64,000 nucleotides of DNA from JANXUR01 sp038229415 (GCA_038229415.1 JBBROM010000009.1:1-64000); one strand, 5' to 3'. Numbered from the stretch's first letter, positions 52,278 to 61,281 are shown. Numbers and translations: made by a program. The notes: generated by a model from the sequence alone, not told the origin.

Positions 52278-53966
52278 ATGCGTAATTTTCGAATTCAGGA
52301 TTCGCTCTTCCTGCTCGTTCTAGCGGCATGTTTGGCTGTTCCTGGCGGTCTTTCAGCGCAGAAGGTGCCAGGCCTTAGCCCGGCGGCGCAGGCTGCGATG
52401 GCTTCCGTGGACGGCGAACACATGCGCTGGCATGTGCGTTATCTTTCGCATGATTTGCTGGAGGGCCGTGGCACGGGGCAGCGTGGCGGCGATGTGGCGG
52501 CGGAGTACATCGGCACCCAATTTGCTTTGGCTGGGTTGAAGCCCGGCGGCGATGGCGGAAGCTACCTACAGAAGGTGCCGATGGTGGGCATTGCGCAGAA
52601 GCCTGCCAGCAGCACGTTTGCATTTGTGCCGGAGCGCGGAGCGGATGCAGGCAAACCCTGGCCGCTGCGTTTTGCGGACGACTACGTGACCACCGACCAG
52701 ACCAAACAAGGCGCGACCAACATTGACGCACCCATGGTGTTCGTCGGGTATGGCATTCAGGCCCCGGAGTATCAGTGGGATGATTACAAGGGCGTGGACG
52801 TGAAGGGCAAAGTTCTGGTGATGCTCGTCAACGAACCGCCATCGGACGACGAGAAATTCTTCAAGGGGAAGGCGCTTACGTTTTATGGGCGCTGGGTCTA
52901 CAAATTCGAGCAGGGCGCGCGCATGGGCGCGGTCGGCGTGGTGCTGATTCACAAAACGGAAATGGCCAGCTATGGCTGGGACGTGGTGCGCAACTCCAAC
53001 TCGGGCGAGAAGTCTTTCCTGCGTGATCGCGAAGGTAATTTGCAGAGCGCGGGATGGATTCATCTTGATGTCGCCCGCAAGTTGATGGCGATGGCGGGGC
53101 AGGATCTGGACGCGCTTATGGCCTCGGCGCGCACTCGCGAGTTCAAGCCGGTGCCGCTCGGCGTGTCTTTGCGGGCGCATCTGGAAAGCACTGTGCGTCC
53201 ATTTGAATCGAACAACGTGATTGGCATTCTGCCGGGCAGCGACCCGAAGCTGAAAGACGAAGCCGTGCTGTATACGGCGCATTATGATCACTTTGGCATT
53301 CGCGCGGATGAGAAGGGCGACAACATCTACAACGGCGCTGCGGACAATGCCACGGGTTGCGGCATCGTACTGGAGTTGGCGCGAGCGTTTGCCTCGTTGC
53401 CGGAAAATGCGCGACCGAAGCGCTCGATGATTTTTTCGTCGGTGACGGCGGAAGAGCAGGGGTTACTGGGGTCAGAGTATCTGGGCAAGCATCCTCCGGT
53501 TCCGGCGGGCAAGATTGCGCTCGATTTGAACTACGACGACGTGCCGCCGATTGGCACGCCGGAAGAGGTGGAAGTTTCCGGCTCGGAGCGGACGACGTTG
53601 TATCCGCAGGTGGTGGCGACGGCGAAGGCGTTTGGCCTGACGATTCGTCCCGATGCGCGGCCGGAGGCCGGGCACTACTATCGCTCGGACCACTTCAGTT
53701 TGTCGCGGGTGGGGATTCCGGCGTTTTCGGTGAATGAGGGCATGAAGTTCGTGGGGCATCCAGCGGAGTGGGGCATGGAGCAGGCGAAGGACTACACCGA
53801 CCATCGCTACCACGAGCCGAGCGACGAGTACGACCCCAAGTGGGATTTTGCAGGCGATGCGGTGATGGGCCGCTTCGGTTTTGCGCTGGGATGGCAGGCG
53901 GCGAACGCGGCGGCTGTGCAGGGGTGGCAGAATGGGGACGAGTTTGAGAAGGCTCGGATGAAGTAG
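52278..53966 (+). CDS. Secreted M28-family peptidase with PA domain
   Basis: 562 residues from the ATG at 52278 with GGGAGG upstream. Signal peptide about 1-27 (ends LSAQ). A PA-type insert (about 140-280: APMVFVGYGIQAPEYQWDDY..VKGKVLVMLVNEP) sits inside the zinc peptidase domain, whose ligands are in YTAHYDHFGI, GAADNATGCG, SVTAEEQGLLGS, NYDD and YRSDHFSL. It should cleave amino acids from peptides outside the cell. Second M28 peptidase of the window. Confidence 0.92.
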   Translation: MRNFRIQDSLFLLVLAACLAVPGGLSAQKVPGLSPAAQAAMASVDGEHMRWHVRYLSHDLLEGRGTGQRGGDVAAEYIGTQFALAGLKPGGDGGSYLQKVPMVGIAQKPASSTFAFVPERGADAGKPWPLRFADDYVTTDQTKQGATNIDAPMVFVGYGIQAPEYQWDDYKGVDVKGKVLVMLVNEPPSDDEKFFKGKALTFYGRWVYKFEQGARMGAVGVVLIHKTEMASYGWDVVRNSNSGEKSFLRDREGNLQSAGWIHLDVARKLMAMAGQDLDALMASARTREFKPVPLGVSLRAHLESTVRPFESNNVIGILPGSDPKLKDEAVLYTAHYDHFGIRADEKGDNIYNGAADNATGCGIVLELARAFASLPENARPKRSMIFSSVTAEEQGLLGSEYLGKHPPVPAGKIALDLNYDDVPPIGTPEEVEVSGSERTTLYPQVVATAKAFGLTIRPDARPEAGHYYRSDHFSLSRVGIPAFSVNEGMKFVGHPAEWGMEQAKDYTDHRYHEPSDEYDPKWDFAGDAVMGRFGFALGWQAANAAAVQGWQNGDEFEKARMK

Positions 53967-54147
53967 TGGGGCGAATTCCCGAATTGGGAAAAGCTTGTCA
54001 AGCCCCCTTTTTGAAAAATAGTCTGCAAGAAGTTGATTCATAGGCAGATAGAGATCTCGGGAAATGGCACATTTACCCGGCTTGGCTTGGTATGCTTGAA
54101 GAGTGGGGAATTGCTGGAAGACGCTGGCAGTTTGGTGCGTCAGCAGG

Positions 54148-54214
54148 GTAGGGGTTCTTCGACTTCGCAAAAGGCCGCGCAAATTGCGCGGCCTTTTGCT
54201 GCGCTCAGAATGAC
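54148..54214. repeat. Family-R1 repeat (inverted) with terminator-like core
   Basis: Minus strand: TGTCATTCTGAGCG, core, then CGAAGAACCCCTACCC. The core is the strong hairpin at 54169-54197. Followed by the composite repeat at 54211-54272. Confidence 0.8.
54169..54197. terminator. Bidirectional intrinsic-terminator-like hairpin
   Basis: AAAAGGCCGCGC / GCGCGGCCTTTT, loop AAATT. A T or A run on both sides lets it work either way. It follows the M28 gene by 200 bases and is embedded in an R1 repeat. The rest of the 338-base gap holds only repeats. Confidence 0.75.
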
Positions 54215-54272
54215 ACGGTTGGGGTGGATTGAAAAACCCACACTAAACGCCAAACTGCGCGTTTAGAATGGG
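54211..54272. repeat. Composite hairpin repeat, copy at 54 kb
   Basis: GATGACACGGTTGGGG-type start (AATGACACGGTTGGGG here), then a stem CACTAAACGC / GCGCGTTTAG region and ATGGGGCACCCGG. Matches 47181-47260. Confidence 0.75.
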
Positions 54273-54304
54273 GCACCCGGTGTTGTGGCGGGTCTATCAC
54301 CCGC

Positions 54305-55582
54305 ATGACTGACATGACAGAAGCTCTCACATCGAACGCGACGTTCTCGAAGACGCAGTTGCGATTGCTGCTGCTGCTCGGGCTATCGGTACTCATCAAC
54401 TACGTGGATCGTGGCAATCTTTCGATTGCGGCGCCGATGCTAAAGGATGAACTTCACCTGCGGCCCGACCAGTTGGGGTTGCTGCTGTCAGCGTTTTTTT
54501 GGACGTATGCCTTGTGCCAGCCACTTGCAGGTTGGCTGGTGGATCGGTACGACGTGAGTTGGGTGCTGGCGGGGGGATTTTTTCTGTGGTCGGCGGCGAC
54601 GGCGGTCACGGGGTTCGCGGGCAGTTTCGTGGTGCTGTTCGCGATTCGGCTAGTGCTGGGAGTGGGCGAGTCGGTGGCGTATCCCTCGTACTCGAAGATT
54701 TTCGAGCGGCACTTTGCGCAGCGGCAGAAGGGCAAGGTGAACTCGGTGATTGCGTCAGGGTCGGCGCTGGGGTCGGCTTCGGGCGCGCTTGGCGGCGGCA
54801 TTTTGATGGCGAGTTTTGGGTGGCGTCCCTTCTTTGTTGTGCTGGGAGTGGTGACTTTGTTGTGGCTGCCCGCGTGGTTGCGGTGGAAGCCTCAGCCAAC
54901 GGTGGCGCAGCGAGGCGGCGCAGTGTATGTGCCTACGGTGGCGGCGATCTTTGCGCAGCGGTCGGCGTGGGGCACATTTTTGGGGCTGTTTTTCGGGAAT
55001 TACGTGCTTTATTTTTTGATCAGCTGGCTACCGTATTACCTGATCCGCGAGCGCAATTTTTCCGCGAAAAATATGGCCTTCACCGGAGGCGCGACGTATG
55101 TGGCGATGGCTTTGGGGTCGGCGCTGACGGGGTGGCTTTCGGATCGCTGGCTGGCGAGTGGGGCTTCGGCGAGTCGGGTGCGGAAAACCGCGGTGGGTGG
55201 CGGCCTGCTGTGCAGCTCGCTTTGTGTGGCGGTTTCGGTTGTGGCTGATCCGTTTTGGACGGTAGTGTTGCTGATTGTGGGCGGCGCGTTTTATGGGGTG
55301 GCGTCGTCAAATGCATGGGCAATTTCGCAGACGATCTCGGGTCCAGAGGCGGCGGGGCGATGGGCCGGGTGCAAGAACTTTTTCGGCAATCTGGCGGGTG
55401 TGGCGGCACCGGCGCTTACGGGGATGATCGTGACTTACACCGGGCAATTTTTCTGGGCGTTTGTGCTGACGGGCGTGATCGGTGTGATCGGGTCAGCGAT
55501 TTGGGTGTTTGTGGTGGGGCCGGTGCGGCCAGTGGTGTGGGCGGGCGCGGCGGCGGTGCCTCCACCGCTGGTTTCTGTCTGA
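54305..55582 (+). CDS. MFS transporter of the anion:cation symporter (hexuronate/ExuT-like) type
   Basis: 425 residues, about twelve membrane helices. The N-terminus LLLLLGLSVLINYVDRGNLSIAAPMLKDEL and WTYALCQPLAGWLVDRYDVSWVL match the ACS subfamily (sialate, hexuronate, phosphate, tartrate symporters), which imports organic anions with H+ or Na+. No adjacent catabolic genes indicate the substrate. Ends seven bases from the end of the convergent TonB-family gene. Confidence 0.85.
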   Translation: MTDMTEALTSNATFSKTQLRLLLLLGLSVLINYVDRGNLSIAAPMLKDELHLRPDQLGLLLSAFFWTYALCQPLAGWLVDRYDVSWVLAGGFFLWSAATAVTGFAGSFVVLFAIRLVLGVGESVAYPSYSKIFERHFAQRQKGKVNSVIASGSALGSASGALGGGILMASFGWRPFFVVLGVVTLLWLPAWLRWKPQPTVAQRGGAVYVPTVAAIFAQRSAWGTFLGLFFGNYVLYFLISWLPYYLIRERNFSAKNMAFTGGATYVAMALGSALTGWLSDRWLASGASASRVRKTAVGGGLLCSSLCVAVSVVADPFWTVVLLIVGGAFYGVASSNAWAISQTISGPEAAGRWAGCKNFFGNLAGVAAPALTGMIVTYTGQFFWAFVLTGVIGVIGSAIWVFVVGPVRPVVWAGAAAVPPPLVSV

Positions 55583-55589
55583 AAGTTTC

Positions 55590-57491
55590 CTAGAACTCTC
55601 TGCGCGCTTTGAATGGAACGGTGACCAGCGCTTCTACGGCGATGGGTGTGCCGTTTTTCTGGGCGGGCTGAAAGTGCCAGCGTTCCAAGGCTTCGCGGGC
55701 AAACTCATCGAGTTCGGGGAATATGCCGTCCACGATGCGCACGTCGCTGACGTGGCCGTCAGCGTGGATGACTGCAAAGAGCGTGACCAGGCCTTCCATG
55801 CGGCGGCGCTGCAACTCCGACGGATATTTGGGGTCAGACTTGAGGACGACTGCTGGCGCCAGCACCTTGCCGGGCGTGACCTCGCCCTTCAGTTCCGCGA
55901 AATGAAAGACCCAACTGCCGCCCGCTGAGTTCAGGTTGGGGCTGTTGACGGCCATGGTGTAGGTGCGGCGTCCGGGAAAGAAACGGCGTTCGAGTGGCGT
56001 GACTTTAGCTTCGTCTTCGGGCTGGGCGTCAGAGGGCGTGGCAGTTCGGGTTGGCGGAATGCTCGCTCCGGCGATGGTCTGGCGCAATGATGGCGTAAGT
56101 GACTTGAAGTCAATTTTGCCGGAGTTGGTTTGATTGCCTGCAACAGGCGAAGTCTGCGCTCCGGGGGGCGGCGCTCCGACGCTAATGCCCGAGGGTACGT
56201 TACGCGCGGTGGCGGGTGAGTTTCCTGCGCCAGCGTCGGCGTTGCCGCTGGTTCCGGCACCGGCGGGCTTTCCGTTGGGCGAGGCTTTCAGTTCGGGTGT
56301 GCCGGGAGCGTTTGGCTGGCCTTCGGGAGTGGCCGAGAATGTGCCTCGGCGATTGCCTTCGGGCTGGGCTTTGCTGCCTGCGTCGGGATGGAGGCTGAGC
56401 GCGATGACGGGCGAGCCAGCAGCTTGCGCTCCGGCTGGCGGTGCGCCGCCTGCTGCGACACTCGAAGGTTGACTTGCCGCCACGGCTGGTTTGCCTCCGG
56501 CTGCTCCTGATGCTGCTGAGGCGGTCGCAGGACTGGGAGCCGCTGCGGCTTGTTGTGGCTGCACCGCTAGTTTCGGCGATTCGGTGAGCAGGGTGGGCGC
56601 GAGGTTCAGCACTCCGCGCTGTAACTTGCTGGCTTCAGGCGGAGGGGGGACGACGCTGTCGGTGGGAAGTGTGGGTGCCTGGCGCGTGGTGGTTGCCTTC
56701 AGCTCTGGCGGCGGAGCGATGATGTCGGCGGGCAGTTCGAGCTTGGGGCGCTGACTGTTGGCTTTCAGTTCTGGCGTGGGCGGAACTGGGGCGGGCGAGT
56801 CAATGGCGGGCAGCACACGCTGGCTGCGCAGGCGTGCCAGCTCGGGCGGTGGAGCGATGACGAGATCGAGCGGTGTTGCAATGCTGCGCGAGGAGCCTAT
56901 ATTGGGCAACGTTGGAGCAGGCGGCACGGGCTGGGTTTCCATGGCCACCATGTTGGGCAGCGGCAAGGTGCGATTGGAGCGCACGCGACTGGGCAGAACA
57001 ACGGTTTGCTCGGCGTTGTCGGGCTGCGGTGGCGTGGATGTGATCGGCTGAGGGGCGAGTGCAGGCTTTCCTTTTTGAGTGCGCTTGGCGGGGGCGCTGA
57101 CTGAGCGGAGTGATGGCAAGTAGCGTGAGAGCTCGTAGTGGCTCAGGTCGCCGGCTTCGCGAAGTTGCGTGGAGGGCCGGTTCCATAGAAAAAAATGCAG
57201 AAGCAGTACCAGCCCAATCAGCGTGATGTGGCTGGCCACGGAACGCAGTAGACCGATGCGAGGAAATCGGTCTGCGACCAGCACATCGGGCCAAAATTTG
57301 GCGGGAGGATACAGCAGCGGCTCGGGTGGAGGAGCTTTCTCGAAGAGGCTGCGCACTCCAGCGGAGAAGGAGCGGCGGAATGGCGTCCACTCGACGAGAA
57401 GAGTTGGCACCCAATATCCGCCCGGAGGAAGCGCAGGGTCGGGAGGCAACGACGATTTTTCTGCGTGCGGATTGCCGGGGCGGTTTACCAT
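55590..57491 (-). CDS. TonB-family energy transducer with long Pro/Ala-rich linker
   Basis: About 633 residues. One membrane helix (about 87-104, HITLIGLVLLLHFFLW) preceded by an unusual ~85-residue cytoplasmic region with Pro-rich segments, a ~400-residue Pro/Ala/Gly linker, and a C-terminal TonB domain (SDPKYPSELQRRRMEGLVTL..VDGIFPELDEFAREALERWHFQPAQKNGTPI). The linker would span the periplasm to reach receptors such as the two Oar-like proteins here. No ExbB/ExbD genes are adjacent. The ATG at 57491 is used; a TTG lies three codons earlier. Confidence 0.87.
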   Translation of the reverse strand: MVNRPGNPHAEKSSLPPDPALPPGGYWVPTLLVEWTPFRRSFSAGVRSLFEKAPPPEPLLYPPAKFWPDVLVADRFPRIGLLRSVASHITLIGLVLLLHFFLWNRPSTQLREAGDLSHYELSRYLPSLRSVSAPAKRTQKGKPALAPQPITSTPPQPDNAEQTVVLPSRVRSNRTLPLPNMVAMETQPVPPAPTLPNIGSSRSIATPLDLVIAPPPELARLRSQRVLPAIDSPAPVPPTPELKANSQRPKLELPADIIAPPPELKATTTRQAPTLPTDSVVPPPPEASKLQRGVLNLAPTLLTESPKLAVQPQQAAAAPSPATASAASGAAGGKPAVAASQPSSVAAGGAPPAGAQAAGSPVIALSLHPDAGSKAQPEGNRRGTFSATPEGQPNAPGTPELKASPNGKPAGAGTSGNADAGAGNSPATARNVPSGISVGAPPPGAQTSPVAGNQTNSGKIDFKSLTPSLRQTIAGASIPPTRTATPSDAQPEDEAKVTPLERRFFPGRRTYTMAVNSPNLNSAGGSWVFHFAELKGEVTPGKVLAPAVVLKSDPKYPSELQRRRMEGLVTLFAVIHADGHVSDVRIVDGIFPELDEFAREALERWHFQPAQKNGTPIAVEALVTVPFKARREF

Positions 57492-57598
57492 GTCTTGCAA
57501 GCGGGCTGGCCGGTCTGTCTAGGGCAGCACCTCTGGCGCGATTATAGAGGCTGAACCTGACCCGGAAATATCCGTATGGAACTCTCAGGGAGGAAAGA

Positions 57599-58777
57599 TT
57601 GAAGACGGTCGCGATTCTTGGCGGTGGCCCAGCGGGCGCTACGGCGGCGGAGCGGCTTGCGCGCGGCGGGCTGAAGGCCATCGTTCTTGACGAGAAGCTG
57701 GCGTGGGAGAAGCCTTGCGGCGGCGGACTTACCTACAAGGCGTATTCGCAGTATCCGTATTTGATGGATGGTGGCAAGCCGAAGCGGTTGGTGCATGACA
57801 CCTATCTTTCAGCGCCGGAGGCGGGGGCGGTGAAGTTGAGCCTGGCGCATCCCATCGTGATTTATTCGCGCAAGGAGTTGAACCGTTTGATGCTGGAGCG
57901 CGCCGAAGCGGCGGGGGCGCAGATTGAGCAGACGCGGGTGCTGACGCTGGATCGCAAGGATGCGGGCTGGAAGATCACGACGCGAGACGGCAGCTTCGAC
58001 GCCGACTATTGTGTGGTGGCAACGGGCGCGCGGAATCCGCTGCGCTCGGTGGGGACGCAGTACACGGCGCAAGACACGATGTATGCGCTTGGCTATTACG
58101 TGCCCAGCCAGCAAGAGCATATTGACATTCAATTTCTGGACGGGCTGGAAGGGTACATCTGGGTGTTCCCGCGAGTGGACCATCTTTCGGTTGGCATCTG
58201 CGGGAAGGGAGAGACAGCGCAGAATTTGCGGGCTCGGCTGGAACTTTACATGGATGAGCACGATATCTCCCGCAAGGATGCGACGTTCTATGGGCATATG
58301 CTTCCGGCGCTGGAGCAAAGCGGCTGGCGCAATAATCGGCTGGCGGGCGAGGGCTGGATGGCGGTGGGGGATGCCGGGGGCCTGGTGGATCCGATCACAG
58401 GTGAGGGGCTTTACTATGCGACTCGGTCGGGAGACATTGCCAGTCAGATATTGCTTGAGGGCGGCGACCCTGTGCATCACGAGACACAGTATCGCAAGCG
58501 GGTGCATCACGACTTTGGGTTTGACTTGTTGTATGGGGCGCAACTGGCGAAGCGGGTGTTTTCCGAGGTGGCGTTTTTTGGCGCGGTGCCCAACCGGGTG
58601 ATCAACTTTATGCGGCGTAGTCCGAGTTTTCGCGACATCATGAACGATTTGTTTGCGGGTACGCAGCCTTATCTGGAACTGAATCAGAGGCTGGGCAAAG
58701 ACCTGCGGGGCACGTTGCGCGAGCTTTCGATGAGTCTCTTCTTCCGGAAGCTCGTGCTTGGGCAGCCGCAGGCTTGA
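57599..58777 (+). CDS. Geranylgeranyl-reductase-family FAD-dependent oxidoreductase
   Basis: 392 residues. FAD-binding VAILGGGPAGATAAERLA at the N-terminus, substrate-region GGGLTYKAYSQYP, CVVATGARNPLR, and the second FAD motif WMAVGDAGGLVDPITGEGLYYA. Members reduce isoprenoid double bonds (chlorophyll side chain, archaeal lipids, menaquinone) or similar. The start is TTG at 57599 with GGAGG upstream; the substrate cannot be assigned. Divergent from the TonB-family gene. Confidence 0.88.
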   Translation: MKTVAILGGGPAGATAAERLARGGLKAIVLDEKLAWEKPCGGGLTYKAYSQYPYLMDGGKPKRLVHDTYLSAPEAGAVKLSLAHPIVIYSRKELNRLMLERAEAAGAQIEQTRVLTLDRKDAGWKITTRDGSFDADYCVVATGARNPLRSVGTQYTAQDTMYALGYYVPSQQEHIDIQFLDGLEGYIWVFPRVDHLSVGICGKGETAQNLRARLELYMDEHDISRKDATFYGHMLPALEQSGWRNNRLAGEGWMAVGDAGGLVDPITGEGLYYATRSGDIASQILLEGGDPVHHETQYRKRVHHDFGFDLLYGAQLAKRVFSEVAFFGAVPNRVINFMRRSPSFRDIMNDLFAGTQPYLELNQRLGKDLRGTLRELSMSLFFRKLVLGQPQA

Positions 58778-58893
58778 GGTTTAGCGGCGGCAGGTTGCCA
58801 TGCGGGCTGACATTGGCATCCAACTTAGCGAATGCGAGATTGGCAGGCGGGAACGATTTTCGAGGCGAGAGGCAAGCAGAGGGTAAGGGACTC

Positions 58894-59457
58894 ATGAAGA
58901 AGGCGACGGTATACATGAAATTGCTTGCTGCTTTCGCAGCGGCGCTGCTCCTGCTGGCTGGCGGCGGGGCATGGGTGAGCGCACAGTCGCAGGCACCTGC
59001 AGCGAACGCATCGCAGGCTTCAACGAACGGCGCGCCCAAGACGAAGCAACCTGTGCCGGGCGAAGAGTATTCCGGCATGTACACGTTTCTCGCGGATGGC
59101 GAGTTTATCCAGGTCAGCGTGGGGGAGCAGGGGAAGGTGACGGGGTTCGTATCGCGCTTCGGCGAAACCGACAGCGACCGTGGAGAATTTCTGGACCATT
59201 TCTTCAAGGAGGGCAAACTCGAGGGCGATCTCCTGACTGTTTCGACCAAGGTGGTGCATGGAATTTCTTACGAGTTCGAGGGACATGTGGAGCGGGGCCC
59301 GGCGAAAGATTCCTCCGTCGAGGGCTTCTATGTACTGCGCGGAGTTCTTCGCGAGGCTGGCCACGACGCTTCGGGGAAGACGACCAGCCGGGAACGCGAT
59401 GTGGTGTTCAAGCGTTTTCCGGATGATGTTACCAATGGCGGGACAGCTCCCCACTGA
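58894..59457 (+). CDS. Exported protein of unknown function
   Basis: 187 residues from the ATG at 58894 with AAGGGA upstream. A signal peptide (MKKATVYMKLLAAFAAALL..VSAQSQ) is followed by a short Ala/Thr/Ser-rich stretch and a beta-rich domain with GEEYSGMYTFLADGEFIQVSVGEQGKVTGFVSRFGETDSDRGEFLDHF. It follows the oxidoreductase by 116 bases on the same strand. Family not recognised. Confidence 0.7.
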   Translation: MKKATVYMKLLAAFAAALLLLAGGGAWVSAQSQAPAANASQASTNGAPKTKQPVPGEEYSGMYTFLADGEFIQVSVGEQGKVTGFVSRFGETDSDRGEFLDHFFKEGKLEGDLLTVSTKVVHGISYEFEGHVERGPAKDSSVEGFYVLRGVLREAGHDASGKTTSRERDVVFKRFPDDVTNGGTAPH

Positions 59458-59830
59458 TTGTTGAATCGGTTGGACTTTCGGGGGGATGCCGCGTGTGCAA
59501 AAGGAACTAATAATTACTTTGGTAACTGTTTTTCTTTTCACCTAATGTGACCCAATTTGGTTAAACTTCTAATAATGGATCACAGAGTGAACCATTAAGC
59601 TGATCTCCGTACCCCGGGGAGGGGCTATCCCGTTCCTGTTTTTGGGAACTTGCCACTGAACGAGCGTTGACATTGGTGTGTGCGTTTTTCGCAATTTGCT
59701 TCAGGGTAAATATGTTTTTCAAGAAAAGAATACTGCCTGAATTGTCACATCGCCAAAATTCCGCGATTGACGTGCGATTCGCAGGTTGGGCTTCCCCGCA
59801 GGAAGGCCCATCCGGAAGGTTTGTGACCTG
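59458..59830. other. 373-base AT-richer gap upstream of the XRE regulator
   Basis: No gene seen. The stretch 59500-59600 is clearly AT-richer than its surroundings (TTTTTCTTTT, TAATAAT) and probably holds the promoter and operator of the regulator gene; no symmetric site was picked with confidence. Confidence 0.5.
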
Positions 59831-60637
59831 ATGCTTACACCAGGGCAGCATTTGCGTGCATTACGCGAGCAGATGGGCTTTACCATGCGTGATGTCGAAT
59901 CGGCCACCATGGCGATCGCGGCCCGACACGGCAACGACGATTTTGGGATTGCTCTCAGCCGTCTCTCCGATATTGAAACCAAGGGCATTGTCCCCAGCAT
60001 CTATCGCCTGTATGCCTTGGCGGTGGTTTACCGGCGCGATTTTCGCGAATTGCTCTCGTGGTTCGGGGTGGACTTGAATGATTCGGCGGCGGACGTAATG
60101 CTGGTGAATCCGCGAAATACGCACATACTGAATGTGATGGAGACAGCAAGCTCCGTGCGCATTCCCGTGCGACTCGACCCCAGTTTTGATATTCGCAAGA
60201 CGGCCAACCTGGGCCGCATGGTGGAACAGTGGGGATTGGTTCCGCTATCGTATCTTTCGCAGTTCGCGAACCACCAGTATTCGTATGGCTATATCGGCAG
60301 TGAAGATTTCTCGATGTATCCCATACTGATGCCGGGCGCGTTTGTGCAGATTGATGAATCCAAGACCAAGATTGAGCAGGGTCAGTGGCGATCAGAGTAC
60401 GAACGGCCCGTGTATTTTGTGGAGACCCGGAACGGCTATACGTGCTGCTGGTGTGCGATGCGCGGCGATCATCTTGTGCTGCAACCGCATCCGCTGTCGC
60501 CGGTGTCGGTGCGGATGCTGAAGCACCCGCAAGACGCCGAGATATTAGGGCAAGTGGTCGGGATTGCTATGAGGCTCGGCCAATGGGAACATGCTTTGCC
60601 CGGGCAAGACGGGCGAGGGCCATCAGCACTGAACTAA
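59831..60637 (+). CDS. XRE-family regulator with LexA/S24-like C-terminal domain
   Basis: 268 residues from the ATG at 59831 (GGAAGG upstream). N-terminal helix-turn-helix (LTPGQHLRALREQMGFTMRDVESAT..LSRLSDIETKGIVPSIYRLYALAV). The C-terminal half has an S24-like EDFSMYPILMPGAFVQID, where Ser-Met resembles the LexA/CI catalytic Ser, but the strand where the catalytic Lys should lie (VETRNGYTCCWCAMRGDHLVL) has none. So cleavage is unlikely; a Cys-rich CCWC segment could instead sense redox or metal. Its 3' end overlaps the convergent gene by 71 bases. Confidence 0.82.
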   Translation: MLTPGQHLRALREQMGFTMRDVESATMAIAARHGNDDFGIALSRLSDIETKGIVPSIYRLYALAVVYRRDFRELLSWFGVDLNDSAADVMLVNPRNTHILNVMETASSVRIPVRLDPSFDIRKTANLGRMVEQWGLVPLSYLSQFANHQYSYGYIGSEDFSMYPILMPGAFVQIDESKTKIEQGQWRSEYERPVYFVETRNGYTCCWCAMRGDHLVLQPHPLSPVSVRMLKHPQDAEILGQVVGIAMRLGQWEHALPGQDGRGPSALN

Positions 60638-60986
60638 AGTGTTTTTGCGTCTCCGGGCCGGCATCGGGCGCCAGCAGCGGGCTGGGGTTGTCTTGCATGT
60701 CGGATAGTACCTTTTCCGAGGATTGGCCGTGTTGCCGGGCGGCATGGATTGCATCGAGTTCCAAGTTTTGAAGCGGCGTCCGCAACAAATCTGCCAACAC
60801 CTGACCGTGAGATTCCGCTGCCGCGCGTTGTACTTCCTCTTCGCCGTGCATCAGATTCAGGCCCCAGTGGGAGTAGCGCCCCCTGAGATCCCGGAGTCCG
60901 GCGAGGTAAAGCAGACGGCTGAAGCGTCCAGGCAGAGCCATTAGCGTACGGCTCGCCAAGTCTTCCAAAGCGGAATATAGCGTCAT
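60567..60986 (-). CDS. Hypothetical helical protein
   Basis: 139 residues, no signal peptide, predicted mainly helical: LEDLASRTLMALPGRFSRLLYLAGLRDLRGRYSHWGLNLMHG, then Gln/Ala/Leu-rich helices. The frame runs into the end of the XRE gene by 71 bases (convergent). Composition and length look coding; family unknown. Confidence 0.6.
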   Translation of the reverse strand: MTLYSALEDLASRTLMALPGRFSRLLYLAGLRDLRGRYSHWGLNLMHGEEEVQRAAAESHGQVLADLLRTPLQNLELDAIHAARQHGQSSEKVLSDMQDNPSPLLAPDAGPETQKHFSSVLMALARLARAKHVPIGRAS

Positions 60987-61101
60987 TGTTGTTCTACTTT
61001 CGGAACAAAATCAAAATTTATTTGCATGTCACGCCTTCGGGACCCCTGTTGCACTATGCTGGAGTGCGCTTAGGCGCAAATCCAAAACTGAGGGATTCCC
61101 C

Positions 61102-61257
61102 ATGAAAACGACCCTGCGTACGTTCGCTATTCTTGCATTTGTGCTGGCAACCTTTACCATCCAGGCAGCTGCCGACGGCCTGCCGGTTCCCACCTGTGAT
61201 CCTTATGTAACCAAAAATTGCCACATGCCGCTCAGCGGCGGCCTGCTTGTTCGGTAA
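61102..61257 (+). CDS. Small secreted peptide (51 residues) with two Cys
   Basis: GAGGGA box seven bases before the ATG. A perfect short signal peptide (MKTTLRTFAILAFVLATFT.., cleavage near IQAAA) releases a mature peptide of about 25 residues, ADGLPVPTCDPYVTKNCHMP.., with Cys nine residues apart (C-x8-C). It lies divergent from the helical hypothetical gene. Function unknown; a secreted signal, toxin-like or metal-binding peptide are possibilities. Confidence 0.65.
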   Translation: MKTTLRTFAILAFVLATFTIQAAADGLPVPTCDPYVTKNCHMPLSGGLLVR

Positions 61258-61281
61258 TTGGAACAAGGGCTTGTTATTTGC

